In this document: positions 9,666 through 20,900 of the stretch, in pieces
How the letters are laid out: every line of letters begins with the position of its first letter
How positions within the stretch are numbered: position 1 is the first letter of the stretch
Source: CAYWVO01 sp964461835
GTDB taxonomy: Bacteria; Zixibacteria; MSB-5A5; WJJR01; JAJRUJ01
Direction: 5' to 3'
DNA: 31,317 bases
Assembly: GCA_964461835.1 (NCBI GenBank)
Contig: CAYWVO010000039.1
Span: 1-31,317 of the forward strand
Program-made: the position numbers and the translations under genes
Notes under the pieces: model-generated
The model's database searches: none
The model's input: the letters and a program-made list of their open reading frames with translations, nothing else
Told to the model about the DNA's origin: nothing

Positions 9666-12600
9666 ATGACGGCGAAGCCAGGATATCGGAAATGGACACG
9701 GCCGTGGGGCCGGTTAGCCGTATCCCTGATTTTTTGCATGGCGTGTGTCGCATTGACAAGCGGCTCAGCCCTGGCCCAGGGCAGCATTTATGGCACCGTG
9801 CAAAACAGCGATGCCACCACCCCTGGAGCAAGTGATGTGCTCTGGTGGGGTTTTCTCGATGATACCGACGAGGAAATCCGCATCGAATCTAACACGGGGG
9901 CCGGCTTTGACGGGGCAAACTGGTGGGATGATTTCCAGAACTATACCACCGAAGCCCCCGGTAATCCCTACGATTACCATTTCCAGAACCTGGTCAATGG
10001 TGAGGCATTCCATCTGGCCAAAACAATTCCCAACAACTCCGCCCAGCAGGAGGATATTATTCTCGCTCCGGCTGCGAACCCCGCACAACCTGCCGGATTG
10101 GCTGCGGGCGCGTTGTCCTCGACCAACATCCTGGTCCAGTGGAATGGTGTCTCCGGAATCACCTATCACGTGTATCGCCGTCACACGTCTAATAATGGTG
10201 TATTCCGTCGTATCGATGATCCGACCGGTTCCCTCAGCAATGCGGGTGTCGCTGATTCGTTCTTCGTTGATGCCACCTCCGATGGTATCTCGAATTACAC
10301 CTATATCATCATTGGGGAAGACGCCTCCGGAAATTATTCTGCTCACTCGGTTGAAGTTTCAACAGATGCCGCCACCGATATCGTGCCGACTATTGCGACC
10401 GTCGACCCCAATACTGGTCCCACTGTTGGTGGTACCGCAATAACCATCACCGGAACCAATTTCGACCCCGATGGCGTTACCGTGACAATTGGCGGTGCGG
10501 CTGCGACATCCGTCACAGTCGTCTCACCGTTTGAGATCACCTGTGTCACCCCCTCAGGGAGCGGTTCCGCCGACGTGGTCGTGACCAATATCGCTTCGGG
10601 GCAGGTATCCTCACCGCTGGTCGACGGTTTCACGTATTTTGTGAACAATCCGCCGGTCGCCGACGCCGGACCGGACCAACTTGGCATTGACGCCGGAACG
10701 TTGGTGACGCTCGATGGCACCGGATCATCTGATCTGGACGGTGACTCACTCAGCCATTCCTGGTTGCAGGTCGCCGGACCGTCGGTAACGCTTTCCTCGA
10801 ACACGGTTGCCCAGCCGACATTCACGCCGACCGTTCGCGGGTCCTATGAGTTTGAATTGACCGTCAATGATGGTATCATCGATTCCGACCCCGACACCGT
10901 GCTGGTGACGGTTAATAACCAGACACCGTCCTTGGCGAGTATCGGCTCCCAATCGGTGGATGAAGGGCAGAATCTCAATTTTGGCGTTTCCGCCAGTGAC
11001 CCGGACGGTGACTCGTTGATTCTGAGTGCGGAAAACGTCCCAACGAACGCGACCTTTACCGATAATTTCGATGGCACCGGGACGTTCGATTTCAATCCGG
11101 ATTACACTCAGGCCGGAAACTACACGGTGCGGTTCATTGCCTCTGATGGTGATCTGGCGGACACCCAGGAAGTGCCCATTACGGTGAACCAGGTTAACCT
11201 GCCACCGGAACTTACGGTTCCTCCCGCGCAAGTCGTGAATGAGGGCGAAAACCTCAATTTTAGCGTGTCGGCATCCGATCCGGACGGCACCACGCCGACA
11301 ATTACCGCGGAAAACGTACCAACGAATGCGACATTCAACAGTCCGGGTGATGGGACGGGAACCTTTGATTTTAATCCCGATTATACCCAGAGTGGTTCGT
11401 ATAGCGTACGATTTATCGCCGATGACGGCGCACTGGCGGACACCCAGTATGTTGATATCACGGTCAACGATGCCGGCAATCAGGCGCCGGTGTTGGCGAC
11501 GATTGGTGCGCAGAGTGTGACCGAGGGCGAGAACTTAAACGTTCCCGTCAGCGCTACGGATGACGACCTTGATTCTTTGATTCTCAGTGCAGAGAACTTG
11601 CCGGTGAATGCCACGTTTACGGACAATTACGACGGGACCGGGGTGTTTGATTTCAATCCGGACTATACCCAGGCCGGAGTATACACGGTGACGTTCATTG
11701 CCTCAGACGGTGCACTGGCCGACACGGAGTTTGTGGATATCACCGTCAACGAGGCGGGCAATCAGGCGCCGGTGCTGGCGACGATTGGTGCGCAGAGTGT
11801 GACCGAGGGCGAGAACTTAAACGTTCCCGTCAGCGCTACGGATGACGACCTTGATTCTTTGATTCTCAGTGCAGAGAACTTGCCGGTGAATGCCACGTTT
11901 ACGGACAATTACGACGGGACCGGGGTGTTTGATTTCAATCCGGACTATACCCAGGCCGGAGTATACACGGTGACGTTCATTGCCTCAGACGGTGCACTGG
12001 CCGACACGGAGTTTGTGGATATCACCGTCAACGAGGCGGGCAATCAGGCGCCGGTGCTGGCGACGATTGGTGCGCAGAGTGTGACCGAGGGCGAGAACTT
12101 AAACGTTCCCGTCAGCGCTACGGATGACGACCTTGATTCTTTGATTCTCAGTGCAGAGAACTTGCCGGTGAATGCCACGTTTACGGACAATTACGACGGG
12201 ACCGGGGTGTTTGATTTCAATCCGGACTATACCCAGGCCGGAGTATACACGGTGACGTTCATTGCCTCAGACGGTGCACTGGCCGACACGGAGTTTGTGG
12301 ATATCACCGTTAACGAGGCGGGCAACCAGGCACCGGTGATTAGTGTCCCGGGCGCCCAGACTGTCCTTGAGGGCGAGAATCTTACGTTTGGTGTTTCGGC
12401 GACCGATGCGGATAGTACTACTCCCGGTTTGCGGGCCGAAAATGTGCCTGTACGGGCCTCTTTCGTGGATAATGGCGACGGTACCGGCACGTTCACTTTT
12501 GATCCTGATTTCACCCAGTCTGGCCTCTATACCGTCACGTTTATTGCCGATGATGGTTTGCTGGAAGATACCGCCACGGTTGACATCAGCGTGATCGAAG

Positions 12601-15600
12601 CAGAAAATCAGACGCCGGTGATCACGGTGCCATCTGCCCAAACGGTCACCGAAGGATTTAACCTGAATTTCTCTGTCAGCGCGACCGACGCGGATTCGAC
12701 CATCCCGGCGCTGATCGCGGAGGATGTACCAGCAAATGCCACGTTTACGGACAACGGGGATGGCACCGGCACGTTTGATTTCAACCCCGATTTCACCCAG
12801 GCGGGCTTGTACACAGTCCGCTTCATTGCCGATGACGGCCTCGCTGCTGATACCGGCTTGGTTGACATTACGGTCAATGATGCCGGTAATCAGGCGCCGG
12901 TTATTACGGTACCGTCCGCGCAGACCGTGGATGAAGGCGTCAATTTGAATTTCACCGTGTCGGCCAGCGATGCTGACAATGATAGCCTAATCTTGACTGC
13001 AGAAAACGTCCCGGTACGAGCGACATTTACCGATAACGGGGATGGCACCGGTACCTTCGATTTCCATCCCGATTTCACCCAGGCCGGCGTGTATACGGTC
13101 ACCTTTATCGCTGACGACGGTGCACTGGCCGATACCGGCTTTGTTGAAATCACGGTGCAGGAAGTGGGTAACCAGCGGCCATCGGTCGTCGTTCCGGGAG
13201 CGCAGTCCGTTACCGAGGGTCTATCGCTGGTTTTCGATATCACCGGCACTGATCCAGATTCGACTATTCCGGCGCTTACGGCAGAGAATGTGCCGACTAA
13301 TGCCGGATTCACCGACAATTTTGACGGCACCGGCACCTTCACCTTTGATCCGGATTACACCCAGGCTGGCCTCTATACGGTGACCTTCATTGCCAATGAT
13401 GGTGCTCTCGCCGACACAGATTACGTTGATATTACAGTTACGGAGGCCGGCAACCAGGCGCCGGTCTTGAGTGCGATAGGGGCGCAGTCAGTTCCCGAAG
13501 GGCAGAATCTCAATCTGTTGATTACTGCTGCCGATGCTGATTTGGATTCGCTGATTTTCAGTGCCGAAGATGTTCCGCTCAACGCGACGTTTGCTGACAA
13601 TTTCGACGGCACGGCAACATTCGATTTTAATCCCGATTTCACCCAGAGTGGATTGTACACCGTACGATTCATCGTGTCGGATGGCGCCGCAGCAGACACG
13701 GAATTGGTAGACATTACCGTCACCGAGCAAAACCAGCCGCCGACGGTCGATCCAATCGCCGCTCAGTCGGTCGATGAAGCACAGGTACTCAGCGTGCCAA
13801 TCTCGGCTTCCGATCCGGATGGTGACTCGCTCATTCTCAGCGGCGGCAATCTGCCGCTGAATGCCACGGTCGTTGACAACTTTGATGGTACCGGATTATT
13901 GAATTTCTCGCCTGATTATGATCAGGCAGGACTTTATACGGTCGAGGTTATAGCCTCGGATGGATTCGATGCGGATACTGCATTAGTCGATATTACGGTC
14001 AACGACGTCAACCGTCCGCCCGCCTACACCGCAATCGCCTCCCAATCGGTAATTGAAGGGGAGAACTTGAATTTCACCCGCGAGGCTACGGATCCGGACG
14101 GTGACTCGGTGATTCTCAGTGCGGAAAATCTCCCGGCCAATGCCACCTATACCGATAATTTCGACGGGACCGCCGTGTTCGATTTTAATCCGGACTTCAC
14201 CCAATCGGGTACGTATGACGTTACGTTTATCGCTTCAGACGGCTCTCTGGCGGACACGGATGTTGTTTCCATTACGGTGACCGAACCCGGTAACCAGCCT
14301 CCAGTCTGGGACCCGGTCTCAGCGCAAACGGTAAACGAGGGCAGCACCCTGGAAATTCTGGTCCACGTAACCGACCCGGAAGGCGGCGTTTTGGATATCA
14401 ACTACATCACCAGTCTGCCGACATTTGCCTTCACCGATTCGGGGAACGGCTATGCCACCTGGGAATATCACCCGGATTACTATGCCGCCGGAGTTGATAC
14501 GGTACGATTTGTCGCGACAGATGACGGCGTGCCGGAGACATCCTCATTCCTGGATGTTCAAATTACGATCGATGACGTGAACCAGCCACCGATCCTGGTG
14601 CCGATTGGCCCGCAGTCGGTCCTGGCGGGGGATTCCATCGCCTTGCGGATCGTGGCGACCGACTCAACCGCCGATGCAGGGAACGTCCTGTTCATGACTG
14701 CTTCCAATGTGCCGATTAATGCGAGCTTCGTCGACTCGGGGAACGGGATCGCCGGATTTGTCTTCAAACCGGAATTCGATCAAATCGGGTTGCATCAGGT
14801 CACGTTCCGGGTAACCGACAACGGTACTCCGGCGTATTCGGATAACGAAGTGGTCGATTTTGATGTTGTCTCGCAAAACCGCGCACCGGTGTTGGCGTCC
14901 ATTGGTCCCAAACAGGTCAACGAGGGAGACTCCATTGGGTTCCGCATCTCCGCCACCGATCCCGACGGCACCATTCCGTCCTTATCGGTACAGACCGCTC
15001 TGGAAGGGTATACCTTCGCTGATTCCGGCAACGGGGCCGGGTTTTTCTCGTACGTCGCTGACTACGTCTCCAGCGGCCTGCACGAATTGAAATTTATCGC
15101 CAGTGACGGTATCGCGACCGACAAAGAAACGGTGATTCTCCAAGTTGTTGAAGCCGGTAACCAGGTCCCGGTCCTTGCCCCTATTGGGCCGATCTCGGTA
15201 ACTGAGGGTGATGAAATCGGTGTCTTCCTGAGTGCATCCGATTTGGAGAATGATTCGCTGATCTTCATCGTTGATCCGATCCTCGCCAACTCTCAATTGA
15301 CCGATAATGGCGATGGCACAGCCCTGTATGAAATTGCCCCGCAATTCTGGCAGGATAGTGTGTACAATCTGACATTTAGTGTCTTCGACGGTGAGGACGC
15401 CGATACTGAGATTGTCGAATTGACAATCGTCGATGCGGGCAATCAACTGCCGCAATTTGATCCGGTGGATCCGATCTCAGTGGCTGAGCTCGATACCATA
15501 CAGTTCCGGGTGTTTGCCGCTGATCCCGACTCGGTGGTGCCGGTACTGAGTGCTCCCACGTTGCCCGGCAGCGCCACCTTCGCCGACAGCGGCGGCGGAG

Positions 15601-17363
15601 TCGGCGGCTTTTTCTGGGAGACAACCTACGCTGATTCTGGTACCTATCAGATCGAAATCATCGCCACTGATGGTGAATTCTCAGCGGAATCACAATCACT
15701 ATTTGTAGACGTGACGGTGACCGACGTAAATCGTTCACCTCTTTTCAGTGATTTCCCAATTCAGCCACAGGCGGTCGATGAAAATCAGACCATTGTTATC
15801 TCAGCGACCGCCGTCGATCCGGATGGACCGGCACCGGTGATGAGTGTACGGCCGGTATTGGACAATATGAGCTTCGTCGATAATGATGATGGTACGATCG
15901 ACCTCACCTTTAGCCCATATTGGGATCAGGCCGGTAACTACGAACTCGAATGGGTCGCGGTAGATCGCTTCTACGATACCGACAGCGTCTTCCAGACGTT
16001 GCAGATTACAGTCAATAACGTGAATGCTCCGCCGATGTTCGATCCCTATACGCCGCCGTCCGTGATGGAGGGTGATACCCTGGACTACACCCTGACGGCG
16101 ACTGACCCGGATGGTACTTTACCGGCGATGCTGGCGTTAAACCTCCCGGCCAACGCGACGTATACCGATAACGGCGATGGCTCCGGCACGTTGGTGTTTG
16201 CCCCCAATTTCACGCAGGCCGGGGTGTACGATGTTATTTTCATCGCGTCGGATGGACCGAACCTCGATCAGGATACCATTCCGGTAACGGTCGTCGAAGC
16301 GGGTGAAGCGCCAGTGGTTCAGACGATATCCGACCAATCAGTTCTGGAAGGGGAAAACCTCAACTTCGTAGTGACGGCATCGGATGGCGATGGGGACTCC
16401 CTCGTTCTTTCAGCGGAAGGCCTGCCGTTATTTGCAACGTTTACAGATAATTATGACGGCACCGGTGTGTTCGACTTTTCCCCCAATTACCAGCAAGCCG
16501 GGGCCTACACAGTCGAATTCATCGCATTCGACGGATTCCTGGCTGATACGGAATCTGTGGTGATTACGGTGCAAGAGGCCGGGAATCAGCCACCGGTTAT
16601 TTCGCCCATTGCAGATCAGTCGGTTACCGAGGGGGGGGATGTCATCGCCCCGATTACCGTGAGCGACCCGGACGGGACCATTAACAACATTTACGGAGAA
16701 AACCTCCCGGCAAACGCAAACGTTGCCAACTACAACAACAATACGGGCGCGCTAACCTTCAACCCGGATTACACCCAGGCTGGTGTCTACACCGTGAGCA
16801 TTATTGCTGATGACGGCGCCCTCGCGGATACTGAATTTGTAGAGATCACGGTTACTGAGGCAGGCGACCAGGTACCGCAGTTTACTGCTGTGCCGCCTGA
16901 TACGCAGTTGATCTCGGGCGACACCTTCCAGTTCCGTGTCCTGGCGGAAGATCCTGACGGCTTGCCGGTAACGTTGACTGCGTTGGATCTCCCGGTGAAC
17001 GCCTCCTTCGCCGATTCGGGTGGTGGCGTTGGCGGATTTGAGTTTACGCCGGACCTGAGTCAGGGTGGACTTGATTTTCCAATCCGGTTTATCGTCGATG
17101 ACGGTACTCTATCCGATACGACGACGGTTACTTTTTCCGTTGTCGCCTACATTGTCGGTGATTGCAACAATGATTGGGAAATCTCCCCGATTGATGTGAT
17201 CTGGCTGGCGAACTTTGTCTACCAGCAGGACGCCCCGGCACCGATACCCGTTCCTGAAGCCGGGGATTGTGATTGTGATGGTTCGATTAATCCGCTGGAT
17301 GTGCAAATTCTGGCTGGTCATGTATACAAAGGATGGCCGCCGCCACCGGAATCGTGTCCGTAA
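9666..17363 (+). CDS. Giant secreted cadherin-like repeat protein with C-terminal dockerin
   Basis: The protein has 2565 residues. Residues 1-38 form a signal peptide ending SALAQ. Residues 39-137 form a beta-rich domain I cannot name (GSIYGTV...DDFQNY...NGEAFHLAK). Then come a fibronectin type III domain (about 138-237), an IPT/TIG domain (about 240-325, PNTGPTVGGTAITITGTNF) and a PKD/K319L-like domain (about 327-417). Twenty-two cadherin-like repeats follow (about 418-2495). The first twelve resemble the neighbour gene, while repeats 13-19 are old and divergent. Residues 2496-2565 are a type I dockerin with two calcium loops (GDCNNDWEISPIDV and GDCDCDGSINPLDV). The dockerin suggests non-covalent docking to a cohesin-like receptor (inference). 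Repeats 3-5 are near-identical at DNA level. A run of eight G at 16631-16638 lies inside repeat 21. Start supported by AGGAGG. Confidence 0.95.
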   Translation: MTAKPGYRKWTRPWGRLAVSLIFCMACVALTSGSALAQGSIYGTVQNSDATTPGASDVLWWGFLDDTDEEIRIESNTGAGFDGANWWDDFQNYTTEAPGNPYDYHFQNLVNGEAFHLAKTIPNNSAQQEDIILAPAANPAQPAGLAAGALSSTNILVQWNGVSGITYHVYRRHTSNNGVFRRIDDPTGSLSNAGVADSFFVDATSDGISNYTYIIIGEDASGNYSAHSVEVSTDAATDIVPTIATVDPNTGPTVGGTAITITGTNFDPDGVTVTIGGAAATSVTVVSPFEITCVTPSGSGSADVVVTNIASGQVSSPLVDGFTYFVNNPPVADAGPDQLGIDAGTLVTLDGTGSSDLDGDSLSHSWLQVAGPSVTLSSNTVAQPTFTPTVRGSYEFELTVNDGIIDSDPDTVLVTVNNQTPSLASIGSQSVDEGQNLNFGVSASDPDGDSLILSAENVPTNATFTDNFDGTGTFDFNPDYTQAGNYTVRFIASDGDLADTQEVPITVNQVNLPPELTVPPAQVVNEGENLNFSVSASDPDGTTPTITAENVPTNATFNSPGDGTGTFDFNPDYTQSGSYSVRFIADDGALADTQYVDITVNDAGNQAPVLATIGAQSVTEGENLNVPVSATDDDLDSLILSAENLPVNATFTDNYDGTGVFDFNPDYTQAGVYTVTFIASDGALADTEFVDITVNEAGNQAPVLATIGAQSVTEGENLNVPVSATDDDLDSLILSAENLPVNATFTDNYDGTGVFDFNPDYTQAGVYTVTFIASDGALADTEFVDITVNEAGNQAPVLATIGAQSVTEGENLNVPVSATDDDLDSLILSAENLPVNATFTDNYDGTGVFDFNPDYTQAGVYTVTFIASDGALADTEFVDITVNEAGNQAPVISVPGAQTVLEGENLTFGVSATDADSTTPGLRAENVPVRASFVDNGDGTGTFTFDPDFTQSGLYTVTFIADDGLLEDTATVDISVIEAENQTPVITVPSAQTVTEGFNLNFSVSATDADSTIPALIAEDVPANATFTDNGDGTGTFDFNPDFTQAGLYTVRFIADDGLAADTGLVDITVNDAGNQAPVITVPSAQTVDEGVNLNFTVSASDADNDSLILTAENVPVRATFTDNGDGTGTFDFHPDFTQAGVYTVTFIADDGALADTGFVEITVQEVGNQRPSVVVPGAQSVTEGLSLVFDITGTDPDSTIPALTAENVPTNAGFTDNFDGTGTFTFDPDYTQAGLYTVTFIANDGALADTDYVDITVTEAGNQAPVLSAIGAQSVPEGQNLNLLITAADADLDSLIFSAEDVPLNATFADNFDGTATFDFNPDFTQSGLYTVRFIVSDGAAADTELVDITVTEQNQPPTVDPIAAQSVDEAQVLSVPISASDPDGDSLILSGGNLPLNATVVDNFDGTGLLNFSPDYDQAGLYTVEVIASDGFDADTALVDITVNDVNRPPAYTAIASQSVIEGENLNFTREATDPDGDSVILSAENLPANATYTDNFDGTAVFDFNPDFTQSGTYDVTFIASDGSLADTDVVSITVTEPGNQPPVWDPVSAQTVNEGSTLEILVHVTDPEGGVLDINYITSLPTFAFTDSGNGYATWEYHPDYYAAGVDTVRFVATDDGVPETSSFLDVQITIDDVNQPPILVPIGPQSVLAGDSIALRIVATDSTADAGNVLFMTASNVPINASFVDSGNGIAGFVFKPEFDQIGLHQVTFRVTDNGTPAYSDNEVVDFDVVSQNRAPVLASIGPKQVNEGDSIGFRISATDPDGTIPSLSVQTALEGYTFADSGNGAGFFSYVADYVSSGLHELKFIASDGIATDKETVILQVVEAGNQVPVLAPIGPISVTEGDEIGVFLSASDLENDSLIFIVDPILANSQLTDNGDGTALYEIAPQFWQDSVYNLTFSVFDGEDADTEIVELTIVDAGNQLPQFDPVDPISVAELDTIQFRVFAADPDSVVPVLSAPTLPGSATFADSGGGVGGFFWETTYADSGTYQIEIIATDGEFSAESQSLFVDVTVTDVNRSPLFSDFPIQPQAVDENQTIVISATAVDPDGPAPVMSVRPVLDNMSFVDNDDGTIDLTFSPYWDQAGNYELEWVAVDRFYDTDSVFQTLQITVNNVNAPPMFDPYTPPSVMEGDTLDYTLTATDPDGTLPAMLALNLPANATYTDNGDGSGTLVFAPNFTQAGVYDVIFIASDGPNLDQDTIPVTVVEAGEAPVVQTISDQSVLEGENLNFVVTASDGDGDSLVLSAEGLPLFATFTDNYDGTGVFDFSPNYQQAGAYTVEFIAFDGFLADTESVVITVQEAGNQPPVISPIADQSVTEGGDVIAPITVSDPDGTINNIYGENLPANANVANYNNNTGALTFNPDYTQAGVYTVSIIADDGALADTEFVEITVTEAGDQVPQFTAVPPDTQLISGDTFQFRVLAEDPDGLPVTLTALDLPVNASFADSGGGVGGFEFTPDLSQGGLDFPIRFIVDDGTLSDTTTVTFSVVAYIVGDCNNDWEISPIDVIWLANFVYQQDAPAPIPVPEAGDCDCDGSINPLDVQILAGHVYKGWPPPPESCP
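11478..12323 (+). repeat. Three near-perfect tandem 282-bp units
   Basis: The units are 11478-11759, 11760-12041 and 12042-12323, each exactly 282 bp and encoding the same 94 residues. The only differences I find are T/C near the start of the first copy (GTGTTGGCG against GTGCTGGCG) and T for C near the end of the third. The flanking units are clearly diverged, so this is a fresh tandem amplification whose true copy number could be mis-assembled. Confidence 0.95.
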
Positions 17364-17403
17364 TACGTAACTCTTTTATAACCAATAACCTGGAAAGCTA
17401 ATG

Positions 17404-17435
17404 AAACGGGAGTATCGAACCCGATACTCCCGTTT
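17404..17435 (+). terminator. Hairpin terminator after the giant gene
   Basis: A perfect 14-bp stem (AAACGGGAGTATCG and its complement) closes a four-base loop AACC, 40 bp after the stop at 17363. The right arm ends in TTT, then GTTC. The U-tract is short, so it may be a weak or Rho-assisted terminator. Confidence 0.75.
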
Positions 17436-17557
17436 GTTCATCGGTTCGATGAGTCCCGGTCTGAGGGGAATTTTCGCCGGTGAGGGGTCTTGATAACGTC
17501 TTTTCCAGCATAGCGTTACTTTCTTGCCCATAGAACTGTTTTATTCGGTTTTTGCCC

Positions 17558-17586
17558 TTGACAAATTCACTTTCTACGGCTATTTT
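17558..17586 (+). promoter_or_regulatory. Sigma-70-like promoter for the Asp-box/dockerin gene
   Basis: TTGACA at 17558-17563 is followed by 17 bases and TATTTT at 17581-17586. It lies after the terminator of the upstream operon and in the only large gap before the gene at 17988. It would give a leader of roughly 395 bases. Confidence 0.5.
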
Positions 17587-17987
17587 TTTGTGGGTTATGG
17601 GGTAGAGCGGCGCGATGAGTCCCGCTCAGTACATATAGGTATTTGGTCCTACCTAACCAGTTGCCTATCTCAGGCACGTGAGAATTGATGACGGAAACAC
17701 CACAGTTTTCGGTTCGACGTGAAGTGATTTCTGCCACAGCAGATTTCGATGATCGGATTATGTCAATTGTGAAGACTCGAAACGTCCAGAAAGAACCTGG
17801 GTAAGGGAAGGGGGTGTCTGTGGAGAGTAAACTCTCCACCTAGCGTTAGTAAACTACAGATTACCATTAGTTTAACCGTTTGGGGGACGGAAAGGAGGGC
17901 GTAGCGTAGTATCTTATGCGTGTGTAATTTGTTCTGTTTGTTCAAGTAAGTAAAAAAACAACCTGTAACGCCTCAAAGGAGAACAGG
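17587..17987 (+). other. Long untranslated leader with hairpins
   Basis: This stretch holds no convincing gene. Visible structure includes a hairpin GAGCGG/CCGCTC around 17606-17628 and a nine-bp stem with a tiny loop at 17820-17839 (GTGGAGAGT/ACTCTCCAC). It ends with the ribosome binding site AAAGGAG at 17975-17981, six bases before the ATG at 17988. I do not recognise a known riboswitch class. A short reverse-strand reading frame here has no family signal and I do not count it as a gene. Confidence 0.4.
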
Positions 17988-20900
17988 ATGACAAGGAAGA
18001 TTTCGGCCGCTTTACTTCTTGCTTTGTTTGTCTTTTCCCTGTGTGCTGTTCCCGCATTCACGTTGGACCAGAAGCCCGCGGAGCCGGAAGAGCAACAACG
18101 GCCGGTTCGCTACAAACATGCATTCCCGACGGAAATGACGGTCGAAGAAGCGGAGCAGTATGAACGCCGCGTTGGCGATCGTGGTGATTTTTCGATGGAT
18201 GCAATCGGCGACCAGTCGTTTGTCCCGACCGAAAGTGTCGGGGGCACCAGCTACCTGCAGCCGGACCGATGCGACTTCGATGCCCAAATTCGTGCCGGCT
18301 ACACCACCTATGATTATCAGTGGAATGGTGGCTCGCATCGTTCGATTCAGCATGGGCTGGCATTTGACGATCCGATATTTACTCGCATCGTACACGTGAC
18401 GTGGATGAAGCTGGACAGCTTTGAGCTCACAGACCCCAATCGTAATGTGCACTACAATTGTTACGACTGGCGAATACCCGGATGGACAACCGACACCGAT
18501 CCCTACGGTGGGATACCGATAATCGAAGTTGGTGAACGTGGCGGGTATACGCATGTCGATATTAACAAAGACGGCAACGCGATTGTATTCCACCACAGTG
18601 CAGTGGAAGGCGCGGTCAACTATGCGCGAGTTGCGCGGTTTTCTATTCCGTTTTTCCCGATCTTTACCGCGGACCGTATGACTGATATTCCGGGTCAGGA
18701 AACGATCTGGGCCCGTGGCGCCATCTCCGGTGAAACGACGACCGGCAATGAATACTACTATGCGGGTGCGCAGGACTCCGGTCCCGGCCCGGGCGATCCG
18801 TCAGGCCAGCTCTTCTGGCGCTATGACGTCAACGCCGCTGCCTGGGAGGGCCCGATTCTCATGGGGCAAACCATGACGCTTTCCCATGAGTTGGCCGCTA
18901 ACGGGGACACGGTGATCTTTGCCTGGTGTCAACCGCGTGACTTCAGTACCAATCGGGACCAGTACAACAACGATTTGTACTACTGGTTCTCCGATGATGC
19001 CGGTCAAACCTGGATTGACGACGGGAGCCCATCGGTGACCGGTGACTATGAGCAAGGCATCACCAACGGCGAAGCGCGCAACATCACCAACCATGCCGAT
19101 GGCGACATGGAGCGCCCGTACATCGACCTCAGTTGCGACTACGATAGTGAGGGGTGGTTGCATATTATCTACACGGCCCCGCTGTACGACGCCGCTGCAG
19201 GCCCGCTAATCTCCATCGGCCCGACTCGCATGTATCACTGGACTGATGACGGCATGGGTCCCGGCTTTAAAGATGTAGCCTCTCCCGGCGATGCCTCCGG
19301 TTGGAACGAAGACTGGTTTTCCATCGCCGCCGAAGCGCTCTGGGGTTCGTCCGCATTTTCGCCGGGCTCCGAAGGTAACGACGGTGGCGCAGGCGCCTGG
19401 AACCGCTACATCTCCAAGATGACCATCGGTTTCGGTGACGGCTCCACGATGTGCGGCGATCCGGTCGAACCGAACCTGGATTATGTCTATGCGGTTTACA
19501 CGCAGTTCGGTTCCAACCAGACTGCCGATAAGGAAGACGCTGCGGCGTCCGGTTTCCACAACGGCAATATCTGGATGTCGATCTCAAACGACCGTGGTGT
19601 GTCCTGGGCCGCCGGTGAATGTGTGACCACCACCGATGGTACTGTCGGCGGTACGCCGACTCGGTCGCCGGATTGCGAATGCGCGCCGGCTGATCCGGAA
19701 GACGATCCGCAGTGTCAGGACCCGTGCTGCTCCGAACACTGGGGCTCGATGGCCAAGTGGGTCAACGATACCGTCCACATATTCTATGTCAAGGATAAGA
19801 GCGCGGGCGGTATTCCCCAGGGTGAAGGTGACTGGACCAAGAACGAAGTGGTCTATCAAGCGATCATCGGTGATCAAGACCCCGATGGCAACATCTGCCC
19901 GGAAATCGCTCCGGTGCTGAGCGCGAGCCTGACTGGCGATCCGAACTGTGAATACCATGCGGATCTGGAGCAGGATTTTGAAGAAGAGACCATGGTCATT
20001 CGCAATGTGGGTAACGCCGATTTGAACTGGTCCGTTACGACCTCTTACGTCGACGGCAGTGGCTGGATTGTGGGCGCGAGCGGCAGCGGGCTTATTCCCA
20101 AAGCTGGTACGCCGGAGACCTTTGACATCACATTGGAGGGCTCCGGCCTGGACAAAGGCCTCTGGCAGGGTTCAATTGATATTACCCATAACGCTAACAA
20201 TGAGCCCAGCCCGTTCTCGTTCGATATCGACTTCTTCGTGGCCGACTCGTTTATCTGCGGTGCGGGTACCGTCATCACCACCCCGACCGTGGCGCTGGAA
20301 GTTTCCAACGTCGAATCGTTCGGCCGGGAAAACGGCTCGGGCGGTATGTGGTATTACAGTGCCGGCGATCTGGACACCAACTTCAATCCGGTGTATGACG
20401 CGTCTCTGGTAATTGCCAACATCGATAAGACGACCGCCGGTCCGGACACGATCGTCTACCGCGATATCTTCACCAATTCCACGCCGTCCAATCCGGGCTT
20501 CCGTGCCTTGGAGGACCTGAAACTCTCGTATAATGCGGCGACGGACGAATCGGTGGGGACCGCCAACCAGACGACGGTCGACTCCCTGATCGGCATCACC
20601 GTGAGCTACCACTTCCCGCAGAATGCCGACAGCTCCGAATTTGTCCGGATGAAGTTCAAACTCTACAACAACACGGTCTTCGATCCGGCTATGTATGTCG
20701 GTCTGGCGGCTGACCTGGATGTCACGGCGGTCGACACCTTTGCCACCAATGGTGACGTCGGTGGTATTGTCGAAAACTACAATTTGGTGTATCAGCAAGG
20801 TACCCAGGAAGACTCGCTGATCTCCGCTCCGGATACCCTGGAAGTGACCAACGATCTCGCCGCTGGTCTCACTGCGCTGACCTGTGCTGATGTCCGGCGG

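Noticed and set aside
1..17363. RTX toxin or CRISPR-like array because of the dense repeats
   Set aside because: The ~282-bp units are coding, have no spacer structure and lack the GGXGXD nonapeptides of RTX proteins. They fit cadherin/Ig-like domains.
17567..17839. 90-codon reverse frame in the gap before 17988
   Set aside because: It overlaps the promoter and hairpin region of the + strand gene and has no ribosome binding site or family resemblance that I can see.
18900..19640. Active sialidase
   Set aside because: Two Asp-boxes are visible, but I cannot find the arginine triad and Tyr/Glu arrangement of sialidases. Asp-boxes are common in non-enzymatic propellers.
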